Source of the DNA: Mycobacterium sp. DL
GTDB lineage: Bacteria > Actinomycetota > Actinomycetes > Mycobacteriales > Mycobacteriaceae
Reading direction: 5' to 3'
Length of the DNA stretch: 64,000 nt
Assembly (NCBI RefSeq): GCF_039729195.1
Contig: NZ_CP155796.1
Span: 620,001-684,000 of the forward strand
The position numbers were made by a program, and so were the translations under genes. Positions within the stretch are counted from its first letter, which is position 1. Each line of letters starts with the position of its first letter. The notes below the pieces were generated by a model. It ran no database searches. It was not told the DNA's origin and was given only the letters and a program-made list of their open reading frames with translations. Of this stretch, positions 23,889-32,353 are shown in pieces.

Positions 23889-24498
23889 CGGCTGATCCGA
23901 GGTTGAGCTCGCGCTCGGCGAAGCGCATCGCGATGTCGTAGGCGACGTCCGAGTCGACCTCGGGATCCTCGAGTGCGACCTGGATGGACAGCCCGTCGAG
24001 GAGAGCGGCGAACTCGAGCGCGAACATCCGCGCGTCCACCGCGGTGTCGAGTTCGTCGGAGCGCACCGCATCAACGATCATCGTGCGCCACCGCGCGTCG
24101 AGTTCGACTCTGCCGGCTTTGATCTCGTCGTGCCGGAAGGCCTGCGCCCACAGGTCGAACCACAGTCCCCAGGCTCCTGCGATGTCGCCGTCCCGCTCGG
24201 GCACACACGTCCACCGGATCAGCAGCGAGAGTCGTTCACGCAGCGAGGTCACCTCGGCCAGCATCTTCTCGGCGGCTTCGTAGAACGATTCCTCGGAGTA
24301 GCGCAGTGCGTCGACCAGCAGTCGGTCGCGGGTGCCGAAGTAGTAGATCACCAACGCCGAACTCACCCCGGCGCGCTTGGCGACATCGGCGATCCGGGTG
24401 TCGCCGAAACCGCGTTCGCAGATCAGCTCCGCTGCGGCGCGCAACATCCCGATGCGTCTGCCCTCGTTCTGCTCCGTCGCAGGTGCGGGTTCGGCCAT
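23875..24498 (-). CDS. TetR-family regulator of the amine island
   Basis: A 207-residue regulator with the TetR helix-turn-helix [22 protein letters not shown] (about residues 34-55) and a C-terminal domain like BetI-type regulators. It is divergent from the FAD oxidoreductase gene, and operator B (24561-24576) lies between them. The same palindrome precedes two other divergent pairs in the island, so this protein is the best candidate for the shared repressor. The inducer is unknown. Confidence 0.88.
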   Translation of the reverse strand: MAEPAPATEQNEGRRIGMLRAAAELICERGFGDTRIADVAKRAGVSSALVIYYFGTRDRLLVDALRYSEESFYEAAEKMLAEVTSLRERLSLLIRWTCVPERDGDIAGAWGLWFDLWAQAFRHDEIKAGRVELDARWRTMIVDAVRSDELDTAVDARMFALEFAALLDGLSIQVALEDPEVDSDVAYDIAMRFAERELNLGSAVKRR

Positions 24499-24535
24499 GA
24501 GGCGCTCAGACCCCCTTCTCGTGCAGCGCTGACAC

Positions 24536-24576
24536 TTGTCTGAAGCCTAGCACTTGGTTAGATTGAACAGTCAGTC
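24536..24576 (+). promoter_or_regulatory. Promoter and TetR-type operator B (FAD oxidoreductase / TetR)
   Basis: A -35 TTGTCT (24536-24541), a 17-nt spacer and a -10 TAGATT (24559-24564). The palindrome GATTGA-ACAG-TCAGTC (24561-24576, one mismatch) overlaps the -10 exactly as at site A. It serves the plus-strand oxidoreductase and lies 63 nt from the TetR start, so autoregulation is likely. Confidence 0.72.
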
Positions 24577-24600
24577 AAGGCGGGTGAAAGCAGGTCGGTG

Positions 24601-26223
24601 ATGTCGAACAACTACGACGCCCTGGTGATCGGCGGCGGACACAACGGATTGGTGTCGGCGGCCTACCTGGCCCGATCCGGCGCCCGCACGCTGGTGCTGG
24701 AATCCCGCGGCGCCCTCGGCGGGGCGGCCACCACGGAGGCACCGTGGCCGGACGCTCCCGAGCTGCGGGTCACCCGGCTGTCCTACGTGATGAGCCTGAT
24801 GCCACCCACGATCGTCCGGGAGCTGAGCCTGGAGCGGCACGGCTACAAGGTGCATCCGATGGGCCCCTACTACCAGGCCTTCCCCGAGGGGGGTTCGCTG
24901 ACGATCTACGAGGACGACCCGGCGCGGACCCACGAGCAGCTGGCCAGGTTCTCCAGGAAGGACGCCGACGCGTGGCCGAAGTGGAACGCCTGGCTGGAGG
25001 GCATCGCTGAGGTGATGGGCCCGCTGCTGACCCAGGTGCCGCCGAACATCGGCTCGCACAAGCCGTCCGACCTGTTCGATCTCGCGAAGCTGGGCTGGAG
25101 CCAGCGCGGCATGACCACCCGCATGATGGGCGACGTCACCCGCCTGCTCACCATGAGCATCGCCGACCTGCTCGACGACTGGTTCGAGTCCCCCCAGATC
25201 AAGGGAGCACTCGCGGTCAACGGCGTCATCGGCACGTGGGCCGGACCGTACGAGCCGGGCACCGCCTACGTGATGGCCCACCACTCGATCGGTGACGTCG
25301 GCGACGGACAACTCGGCAGCTGGGGCTACCCCGAGGGCGGCATGGGCGCGGTCTCGGAGGCGATCGCGAAATCGGCACGCAGCTTCGGCGCCGAGATCAG
25401 GACCAACGCGAAGGTCGCTTCGCTGCTGGTGCGCGGCGGTGAGGTCCGCGGCGCGGTACTGGCCAGCGGCGAGGAGATCACCGCACCGCTGGTGGTCACC
25501 ACGTTGCATCCGAAGATCGCCTTCCTGGAGCACATTCCGCGCCACGAGCTACCCGGCGACTTCGTCTCGGACATCGAGCACTTCAAGACCAGAAGCGGCG
25601 TCGTCAAGATCAACCTGGCACTCGATGAACTGCCAAACTTCACCGCGGACCCCAGCAGTGGTCTCGCCGAGCACCACACCGGGTCGGTCGAGATGGCGCC
25701 GACGATCGAGTACATCGAGACGGCGTTCCAGGACGCCCGGGTCGGCCGGCCGGCGCTGCTGCCGTTCAGCGACGGTGTCATCCCCACGACGCTGGACAAG
25801 ACGCTGAATCCCGATGGCACCCACATCATGTCGCTGTTCACCCAGTGGGTGCCCGCGAACTGGGCCGACGCCCCGCACACCGAGGAGTTGGATGCCTACG
25901 CCGACCGTCTGATCGACCTCTACGACCAGGTGGCACCGGGCTTCAAATCCTCGATCCTGCACCGCGACATCGTCGGCCCCCACGAGATGGAGCAGGAGTA
26001 CGGTCTGATCGGCGGCAACATCTTCCACGGCGAGTTGTCGCTCGAACAGCTCTTCCACATGCGGCCCGCGCCGGGATACGCCGACTACCGCACCCCGGTC
26101 AAGGGTCTGTACAACGGGAGCTCGGGGACTCACGCCGGCGGCGGGGTGTGCGGCATCCCGGGGTGGCAGGCGGCCCGTGCGGCGTTGGCGGACACCAAGA
26201 AGAAGCGCTTCTCGCGCAGATGA
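24601..26223 (+). CDS. FAD-dependent oxidoreductase, phytoene-dehydrogenase/PYROXD2-like
   Basis: A 540-residue flavoprotein. The FAD motif GGGHNGLVSAAYLARSGA is at residues 12-29 with the acidic ribose contact LESRGALGG. The C-terminal FAD segment is GIPGWQAARAAL. Proteins of this shape are amine oxidase or desaturase relatives whose substrates are mostly unknown. A GTG directly upstream (24598) is an alternative start. Its stop overlaps the acyl-CoA synthetase ATG by 4 nt. It is driven by promoter B and is probably a catabolic step of the island. Confidence 0.85.
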   Translation: MSNNYDALVIGGGHNGLVSAAYLARSGARTLVLESRGALGGAATTEAPWPDAPELRVTRLSYVMSLMPPTIVRELSLERHGYKVHPMGPYYQAFPEGGSLTIYEDDPARTHEQLARFSRKDADAWPKWNAWLEGIAEVMGPLLTQVPPNIGSHKPSDLFDLAKLGWSQRGMTTRMMGDVTRLLTMSIADLLDDWFESPQIKGALAVNGVIGTWAGPYEPGTAYVMAHHSIGDVGDGQLGSWGYPEGGMGAVSEAIAKSARSFGAEIRTNAKVASLLVRGGEVRGAVLASGEEITAPLVVTTLHPKIAFLEHIPRHELPGDFVSDIEHFKTRSGVVKINLALDELPNFTADPSSGLAEHHTGSVEMAPTIEYIETAFQDARVGRPALLPFSDGVIPTTLDKTLNPDGTHIMSLFTQWVPANWADAPHTEELDAYADRLIDLYDQVAPGFKSSILHRDIVGPHEMEQEYGLIGGNIFHGELSLEQLFHMRPAPGYADYRTPVKGLYNGSSGTHAGGGVCGIPGWQAARAALADTKKKRFSRR

Positions 26224-28226
26224 CGGATGCACGACGGGTGGCCGTCGCCGCCATGCTCGGCGCCCGGTCCGTGGCCGTGGTGGGTGCCAGCGCCAGGCCC
26301 GACAGCTTCGGCGCCCGCATGGTCACCGAGGCGCTGCGCAGCTCCGCACGGGTGCACCTGGTGAATCCGCGCTACCGCCGTATCGGTGAATTGCCCTGCG
26401 TGCCATCACTGTCGGACCTGAGCGAGTCCGTGGACCTGGTGCTGCTGGGCGTTCCCGATGCCGCGCTGATCGATCAGCTCCGCGCTGCGGCGGACATCGG
26501 TGCCCGGTCGGCCGTGGTCTTCGGCGCCGCTCACGGGCTCGGCGCCGACGTCGCGTCGATTGCCACCGGCGCCGACATGGCGCTGTGCGGTCCGGGGTGC
26601 ATGGGCTTCGTGAACGCTGCATCCGGCGTGCGGGCGCTGGGCTACCTCGAACCCGATCCGTTGCCGAGAGGGTTGATCAGCCTTGTCACCCATTCCGGTT
26701 CGGCCTTCTCCACGCTGCTGCGTGCCAACCGCGGGTTCGGCTTCCGGCACGCCGTGTCCTCGGGGCAGGAGCTTGTCACCGACACCGCCGACTACGTCGA
26801 CCATGCGCTCGATGACCCGGATACGTCGCTCATCGCGCTGCTGATGGAGACGCCGCGGTCGGTCACCCGGCTGCGCCGTTCGCTGCTGCGTGCAGCGGAG
26901 CGGGGCGTACCGGTCGTCATCCTGACCGTGGGCGGTTCTCCGCGAGGACGATTGATGGTGGCCGCGCACTCAGGTGCCCTCGCTGGGGAAAGTGCTGTGT
27001 GGCAAGCGTTCTGCGCGGCCGTCGGCGCGGTGCACGTCAGCGATATGGCGGAGTTCACCGATACGCTCGAGATGTTCGCTGCAGGTCGGCGCTCCCGCGG
27101 GGGGTTGATCGCGACGGTGCACGACTCGGGCGCCGAACGGGCCCTGACCGCAGATCTGGCCCACGACCTGGGCGTCGAGTTCGCGGCGCTGTCCGCGGAG
27201 ACGACCGCGACGATCGGTGCCAGGCTCGACGACGGGCTGACGCCGACCAATCCGCTCGACGTCTGGGGGACTGGCACCGACACCCGCTCGCTGTTCGGGG
27301 CCTGCCTGCAGGCGATGACCGACGACCCGTCCGTCGCGGTGACCGCGTTGGCTGTGGACCTGGTCGCCGAATTCGACGGCGACACCGCCTATGCCGACGC
27401 CGTGCTCGACGTCGCCGGCCGTACCGGCGCGCCGCTGGCGGTGCTGGCATCGGTGCCGTCGGCGATCGACCGAAAGACAGCGCAGCAGTTGCGGGACCGC
27501 GGTATTGCCGTGCTGGAGAGCACCCGCAGCGGGCTCGTCGCGATGGCGCACCTGGCGCGGTGGCCGCTACCGGTCGACGCTCCGGAACACCTCGAGCAGC
27601 GCCCCCGACAGTCGTCGGGGAACGGTTTCGACCTGCTGGCCGACTACGGCGTACCGGTGGTGCCGACAGGCACCGCCGACAGCCTCGACGGTGCCCTGAC
27701 CGCCGCGGCCGCCATCGGATATCCCGTGGTGATGAAAACCGTTGGAGTAGAGCATAAGAGCGACGTCGGCGGCGTGCTTCTCGACATCGCCGACGACGAT
27801 GCGCTGCAGCGGTCCTACCTGGCGATCGCGGAGAATCTCGGGCCGTCGGTGACTGTCTCGGCGATGGCGCCGCCAGGGGTCGAGATCTCGGTCGGGTTCG
27901 TCCGTGACGACGCTTTCGGTCCGCTGGTGGTCGTCGCTGCAGGCGGAACCCTGGTCGAACTGCTGGCCGACAGGGCGATCGCGTGTCCGCCGGTGTCCCG
28001 TCGCCGGGCCGCCGAGATGCTCGATTCGCTGCGGATCCGGCCGCTTCTTGCTGGGTGGCGCGGTGGGCCGCCTGCGGACATCGCGGCGCTGACCGACGTT
28101 GTCGTCGCTTTCGGGGTGATGGCAGCAGAACTGGGCGAGGAGTGGGCGGCCGTCGAGGCCAACCCGGTGATCGTGTCGCCCGACGGAGCGGTCGCAGTCG
28201 ACGTCCTGGTGATCCCCGCGGAATAG
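26220..28226 (+). CDS. NDP-forming acyl-CoA synthetase, fused alpha-beta
   Basis: A 668-residue fusion. The N-terminal CoA-binding domain begins VAVVGASARPDSFG (near residue 19), two succinyl-CoA-synthetase-like domains follow, and the C-terminal ATP-grasp domain has GYPVVMKTVGVEHKSDVGGV. The likely phospho-His is in AAHSGALAGES (near residue 250). Such enzymes activate an organic acid to its CoA thioester, which fits the acyl-CoA dehydrogenase gene nearby. The stop codon is inside the left arm of a large hairpin (28216-28279). Confidence 0.85.
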   Translation: MTDARRVAVAAMLGARSVAVVGASARPDSFGARMVTEALRSSARVHLVNPRYRRIGELPCVPSLSDLSESVDLVLLGVPDAALIDQLRAAADIGARSAVVFGAAHGLGADVASIATGADMALCGPGCMGFVNAASGVRALGYLEPDPLPRGLISLVTHSGSAFSTLLRANRGFGFRHAVSSGQELVTDTADYVDHALDDPDTSLIALLMETPRSVTRLRRSLLRAAERGVPVVILTVGGSPRGRLMVAAHSGALAGESAVWQAFCAAVGAVHVSDMAEFTDTLEMFAAGRRSRGGLIATVHDSGAERALTADLAHDLGVEFAALSAETTATIGARLDDGLTPTNPLDVWGTGTDTRSLFGACLQAMTDDPSVAVTALAVDLVAEFDGDTAYADAVLDVAGRTGAPLAVLASVPSAIDRKTAQQLRDRGIAVLESTRSGLVAMAHLARWPLPVDAPEHLEQRPRQSSGNGFDLLADYGVPVVPTGTADSLDGALTAAAAIGYPVVMKTVGVEHKSDVGGVLLDIADDDALQRSYLAIAENLGPSVTVSAMAPPGVEISVGFVRDDAFGPLVVVAAGGTLVELLADRAIACPPVSRRRAAEMLDSLRIRPLLAGWRGGPPADIAALTDVVVAFGVMAAELGEEWAAVEANPVIVSPDGAVAVDVLVIPAE

Positions 28227-28279
28227 CATTCCTGGTCGCGAATGGTCTGGAATCCGCAGCCAGGAATGCTATTCCGCGG
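28216..28279. terminator. 20-bp perfect hairpin between convergent operons
   Basis: Arms 28216-28235 and 28260-28279 are perfectly complementary over 20 bp with a 24-nt loop. The left arm contains the TAG stop of the acyl-CoA synthetase. It has no T-run on either side. It lies between the plus-strand acyl-CoA synthetase and the minus-strand cupin gene, so it is probably a bidirectional terminator, or a stabilising 3' structure. Confidence 0.65.
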
Positions 28280-28303
28280 CAAACCGCGGCAAACCGCGGC
28301 ACC
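28274..28303 (+). repeat. Three 10-bp direct repeats
   Basis: CCGCGGCAAA occurs at 28274 and 28284, and a variant (ends ACC) at 28294. The first unit overlaps the right arm of the hairpin. The units carry the CCGCGG palindrome. No function is assigned. Confidence 0.6.
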
Positions 28304-28310
28304 CCGTGGC

Positions 28311-28658
28311 TCAGAACACCACGTAGACCTTGCGCAACGTCTCGTGGATCACCCAGGTGCCGGCCCATCCCTGCGGGAACACGGCGATGTCACCTGCCCC
28401 GACGTCGACGGCGTCCCCGCCGTCGAGGGTGACCGTCATGCGCCCCGACAGCACGTAGATGACCTCGTTCTCCTCCTGGCGCCAGTACGACGGGCCTGCG
28501 GAGCACTGCCAGATGCCCGCCGACTTCGTGCCGTCGACCCACAACTCGAGGCCGTGCACCGCCATCGGATCTCCGGTCGCCTCGGGAAGTGGCCCCCAGT
28601 CCTCGAGTTCGGCCTCGGCGGCACCGGGCAGAAGCGAGGTCAATACAGGCGTGGTCAT
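28311..28658 (-). CDS. Small cupin-domain protein
   Basis: A 115-residue single-domain cupin. The motif region EENEVIYVLSGRMTVTL and the second half GDIAVFPQGWAGTWVI (residues about 65-105) match the (S)-ureidoglycine-aminohydrolase-like or DUF861-type cupins, with the second-motif His replaced. Its ATG overlaps the stop of the FAD oxidoreductase (ATGA), so the two are coupled. A role as a small metal enzyme or ligand-binding accessory is possible; no substrate can be named. Confidence 0.78.
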   Translation of the reverse strand: MTTPVLTSLLPGAAEAELEDWGPLPEATGDPMAVHGLELWVDGTKSAGIWQCSAGPSYWRQEENEVIYVLSGRMTVTLDGGDAVDVGAGDIAVFPQGWAGTWVIHETLRKVYVVF

Positions 28659-29863
28659 GACGAGATCTTCTCCAGAGTTTCGGGGAACGGTAGCGAGATG
28701 GGTTCGGGCGCCAGGCGACTGTTGCCGTCGGCGTCGAAACGGTCGAGTCCGAGGTCGGTGAGGTCGAGCCAATCGCACTCGCCGAACTTCGTCAGTTCCG
28801 CGGCGACCTGCGCCACTGCCGGGCCCCACATCATGCCGTGGCCTGCCGCGCTGGCGACCACGGTGCCCTGCACCGGTCCGTCGTCGGTGAGCAGCGGACC
28901 GAGGATGGGCAGGTGGTCGGGTGTGTAGTCGATGGTGGCCGCCCACGAACGGCGCAGCCCGAGTCCGACCACGGAGGGCAGCAGGGCTTCGATCCGCTTC
29001 TGGGCGGTGAGGAAGTAAGCGGTGTCGAAATCGATGGCCGGTCCGGGCGATTCGTCGGGGTTGCTCATTCCCCACAGCAGCCCGCCGGCTTCACCGGGCC
29101 GCCAGTAGATCCCGGAGGTGACATCGAAGACCATCGGAAGTTCGTGGACATCGAGCGGAAGCGGTGCGGTGACGACGACCTGGTGCCGCGCGCCGCCCGC
29201 GGGGATGCGGCCTCCGGCGCGTGCGCCCACCTCGGCGAGTTGGGGGCCGCCGGTGAGCACCACCCGCCCGGTGTCGATCGGGCCCTCGGAGGTGTTGACG
29301 CCGACGACCCGGCCTCCGGAGGTCCGCAGGCCGGTGAAGGCGCACCGTTCCCGGACGTCGACGCCGGTCGCGGTCAGCGCGGCGGTGTAGGCCAGCACGT
29401 TGCGGGGTGCGTCGAGGTAACCGTCGCCGGGGGCATAGGACGCGCCGAGGGTTGACCCTGGAGCCAAACCGGTTGCACGGCTGTCGATGTCGTCACCAGA
29501 GAGCCATTCGACATCCAGCCCGAGAGACTGCTGCAGCGCGATGCGGTCGTGTGCCTGGGCTACTTCGCCGGGGGTGAAGCACGGCATCAGGTACCCCTGG
29601 CGGACGAACCCGCAGTCCAGGGGGAAACGTTCGCCGCTCTCGGAGTAGAACTCCTGGCTGCGCAGGCCGAGGCGGATCGCGGTCTCGGTACCGCCCTGGG
29701 CGCGGACCATTCCGGCGGCGCGGCTGCTGGCGCCGTCACCCAGCGTTCTCGCTTCGAGCAGAACCACCTCGAGCGTGCTGTTCTCGGCGAGCAGTGCAGC
29801 GGTCCACGCCCCGACCGTGCCGCCGCCGACCACCACCACATCGGCGTTGCGGAAGCTGGTCAT
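28655..29863 (-). CDS. FAD-dependent oxidoreductase of the DAO (amine/amino-acid oxidase) family
   Basis: A 402-residue flavoprotein. The FAD motif VVVGGGTVGAWTAALL is at the N-terminus, and the C-terminal region TPDHLPILGPL with SAAGHGMMWGPA is typical of sarcosine, dimethylglycine or D-amino-acid oxidase relatives. This class oxidises C-N bonds, which fits the Rieske and transporter genes. ATG 29863 is preferred; an in-frame ATG at 29881 abuts operator C. It is coupled to the cupin gene. Confidence 0.86.
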   Translation of the reverse strand: MTSFRNADVVVVGGGTVGAWTAALLAENSTLEVVLLEARTLGDGASSRAAGMVRAQGGTETAIRLGLRSQEFYSESGERFPLDCGFVRQGYLMPCFTPGEVAQAHDRIALQQSLGLDVEWLSGDDIDSRATGLAPGSTLGASYAPGDGYLDAPRNVLAYTAALTATGVDVRERCAFTGLRTSGGRVVGVNTSEGPIDTGRVVLTGGPQLAEVGARAGGRIPAGGARHQVVVTAPLPLDVHELPMVFDVTSGIYWRPGEAGGLLWGMSNPDESPGPAIDFDTAYFLTAQKRIEALLPSVVGLGLRRSWAATIDYTPDHLPILGPLLTDDGPVQGTVVASAAGHGMMWGPAVAQVAAELTKFGECDWLDLTDLGLDRFDADGNSRLAPEPISLPFPETLEKISS

Positions 29864-29880
29864 ACTACGGAACGCTGACA

Positions 29881-29898
29881 TAGACTGAACGCTCAGTC
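29881..29898 (+). promoter_or_regulatory. -10 box and TetR-type operator C (acyl-CoA dehydrogenase / DAO oxidase)
   Basis: The -10 TAGACT (29881-29886) is overlapped by the perfect palindrome GACTGA-ACGC-TCAGTC (29883-29898), the same geometry as sites A and B. The -35 is weaker here (TGGTCA with an 18-nt spacer). It lies between the divergent starts at 29863 and 29929. Confidence 0.72.
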
Positions 29899-29928
29899 AA
29901 GTGGAATGACCAGGATCGAGGTACCCGG

Positions 29929-31104
29929 ATGTACGGGCTGACAGCCGAGGATCTCCGCATCCGCGACACCGCGCGTGACTTCGTCGAGTCCCTGATGCCC
30001 TTCGAGGTCGAGGCGGAACTCGCCGGTGGGGTCCTGCCCAAGGACGTCGTCGCCGAGCATCGGTCGCGCGCGATCGAACTGGGGCTGTATGCGACCAACA
30101 TGCCCACCTCGGTCGGTGGCCCGGGATGCACTGCGCTGCAGCAGGTCCTGGTTCAGGAGCAGTGCGGCCGGGTGTCCAACGGCCTCGGGTGGGTGATGGC
30201 GACACCGCCGCAGTGGTGGCCGGAGGTGGCCACCCGGTATCAGGTCGACACCTGGCTGCTGCCGTCGGTGCGGGGCGAGAAGCACGAGGCCTATGCGATT
30301 ACCGAGGAGTTCGCCGGATCGGACGTCTCGGCGCTGCAGACCACCGCGCGCCGTGACGGCGACGAGTACGTCCTCGACGGGGTGAAGTGGCACGTCACCT
30401 CGTTCAACCTGGCCGACTATGTCTTCGTCGAAGCCGTGCTGTCCAACGGGCCGGCGGCTGGGGATCATGTGCTGCTGATCGTCGACCTTCCCTGGCCGGG
30501 TGTGGAAGTCGTTCGCTCACCGCAGTATTCGCACAACATTGCCGATGAACACCCGATCGTGGAGTTCAACGAGGTGCGGGTGCCTGCGGCGAACCTCGTG
30601 GGACAGGAGGGCGGAGCGATGACCTTCACCCAGGACTGGTTCCGCTTCGAGCGGATGATGGTGGCTGCCCGCTGCGTGGGTGCGGCGCAGCGACTGCTCG
30701 ACGAGGTGACGGTGTTCGCGCGGGAACGGGTCGTCGACGGTCGCCCGCTGGGCGAGCACCAGTTGGTGGCGGGCATGCTCGCCGACAGCGCGACGGAGTT
30801 GTTCGCCGCCCGCACCATGCTCTACGAGGTCGCCCGGTCGATCGACGCGGGCCACGACCGCAAGACGCTGCACGGACAGGCGTCGATGGCCAAGCTCTAC
30901 TGCTCGGAGATGGCCGGACGGGCGGCCGACCGCGCGGTGCAGATCTTCGGCGGCCGCGGCTACATGCGGGAGAACGTCGCGGAGCGGCTGTTCCGCGAGC
31001 TACGGGTGGAGCGGATCTGGGAGGGCGCCAGTGAGATTCAGCGCATCATCATCGGGCGTCAGCTGATGAATCGTGGTCCGTCGGCTCTGCTCGACCCTGC
31101 CTGA
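29929..31104 (+). CDS. Acyl-CoA dehydrogenase
   Basis: A 391-residue flavoprotein with all three acyl-CoA dehydrogenase regions. The ITEEFAGSDV strand binds FAD and substrate (near residue 124), and the C-terminal domain has the QIFGGRGYM motif. The catalytic base is probably Glu365 in WEGASE, as in short- and medium-chain enzymes. Driven from operator C. The CoA thioester made by the acyl-CoA synthetase at 26220-28226 is a plausible substrate. The last 56 nt overlap the convergent NCS2 permease. Confidence 0.9.
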   Translation: MYGLTAEDLRIRDTARDFVESLMPFEVEAELAGGVLPKDVVAEHRSRAIELGLYATNMPTSVGGPGCTALQQVLVQEQCGRVSNGLGWVMATPPQWWPEVATRYQVDTWLLPSVRGEKHEAYAITEEFAGSDVSALQTTARRDGDEYVLDGVKWHVTSFNLADYVFVEAVLSNGPAAGDHVLLIVDLPWPGVEVVRSPQYSHNIADEHPIVEFNEVRVPAANLVGQEGGAMTFTQDWFRFERMMVAARCVGAAQRLLDEVTVFARERVVDGRPLGEHQLVAGMLADSATELFAARTMLYEVARSIDAGHDRKTLHGQASMAKLYCSEMAGRAADRAVQIFGGRGYMRENVAERLFRELRVERIWEGASEIQRIIIGRQLMNRGPSALLDPA

Positions 31105-32344
31105 AGCCCAGCAGCAGCATGCCGTGGTAGATCAGCAGCGCGGCGATGGACCCCAGTGCGATGCCGGTGAACGTCAGAGTGCCGATCTGCCAGGTGAAGT
31201 CGGCGATGCCGATGATCAACGGGATCGCCGCCGTCATCTGATTGACCGGCTTGGAGAAGTCCACGTGATTGGTCAGCCAGATCCGCACGCCGAGGATGCC
31301 GACCAGCCCGTAGAGCACGATGGTGGCGCCGCCGAGCACGCCCGCCGGGACCGCCGAGATCACCGCACCGACCTTGGGGCACAGCGACAGTACGATCGCC
31401 ACCGCCGCGGCGACCCAGTACGCAGCGGTCGAGTAGACGCGGGTCGCGGCCATCACCCCGATGTTCTCGGCGTAGGTCGTGGTCGCCGACCCGCCGCCGA
31501 ACCCGGCCAGCGTCGTGGCCACGCCGTCGGCGGCCAGCGCGCGCCCCATCAGCGGGTCCATGTCGGTGCGGGTCATCTGGCCGACCGACTTGACGTGGCC
31601 GATGTTCTCGGCGATCAGCGCGATCACCGCGGGCAGGAACATCGGCAGCACCGCCAGCGAGAATGCCGGCGTCTGGAACTCCGGGAGGCCGATCCACGGT
31701 GCAGCGCCGATGCCGGAGGTGTCCACGTCCCCGAGGAGCAGCGCGAGAAGATAGCCCGCAACCACCGCCAGGAAGATCGCGAGCCTGCCGATCATGCCGC
31801 GGAAGAAGGCGAGCGCGCCGACCAGAAGGACCAGCGTGACGATCCCCAGCAGCGGTCCCTGTTCGAAGTTGGTCTTGGCTGCCGGTGCCAGGTTGAAGCC
31901 GATGAGCGCGACGACCGCGCCCGTGACCACCGGCGGCAGCGTCAGGTCGAGCCAGCGGGTGCCGGCCAGATGGACGACCGCGCCGACGATGATCAGCAAC
32001 AGACCTACCGCTACGATTCCGCCGAGCGCACTGCCGGTGCCTTGCGCCGCGACGGCCGCGGTGACCGGTGCGATCACCGAGAAGCTCGACCCGAGGTAGC
32101 TCGGCAGGCGGTTGCCGGTGATCAGCAGGAACAACACGGTGCCGACGCCGGAGAACAGCAGGGTGGTGGCCGGCGGGAAGCCGGTGAGCACCGGCACCAG
32201 GAACGTGGCGCCGAACATCGCCACCACGTGCTGGGCTCCCAGGCCGAGGGTTCGCGGCCAGCTCAGCCGTTCGTCGGGGGCGACCACGAAGTCGGGATCC
32301 GACCGGGAGTCGACAGGCTTCCACGTCATCCAGGTGAGGGCCAC
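31049..32344 (-). CDS. NCS2-family nucleobase permease (uracil/xanthine type)
   Basis: A 431-residue transporter with 12-14 hydrophobic spans. The family landmarks are AENIGHVKSVGQMTRTD in the central region and the GGGSATTTYAENIG motif with the conserved Glu of UraA and RutG proteins. It is a proton symporter for uracil or related bases in the cell membrane. Downstream of the APC permease gene by 9 nt on the same strand. Confidence 0.88.
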   Translation of the reverse strand: MALTWMTWKPVDSRSDPDFVVAPDERLSWPRTLGLGAQHVVAMFGATFLVPVLTGFPPATTLLFSGVGTVLFLLITGNRLPSYLGSSFSVIAPVTAAVAAQGTGSALGGIVAVGLLLIIVGAVVHLAGTRWLDLTLPPVVTGAVVALIGFNLAPAAKTNFEQGPLLGIVTLVLLVGALAFFRGMIGRLAIFLAVVAGYLLALLLGDVDTSGIGAAPWIGLPEFQTPAFSLAVLPMFLPAVIALIAENIGHVKSVGQMTRTDMDPLMGRALAADGVATTLAGFGGGSATTTYAENIGVMAATRVYSTAAYWVAAAVAIVLSLCPKVGAVISAVPAGVLGGATIVLYGLVGILGVRIWLTNHVDFSKPVNQMTAAIPLIIGIADFTWQIGTLTFTGIALGSIAALLIYHGMLLLGFRQGRAEPTDHDSSADAR

Positions 32345-32353
32345 GATATGCGA

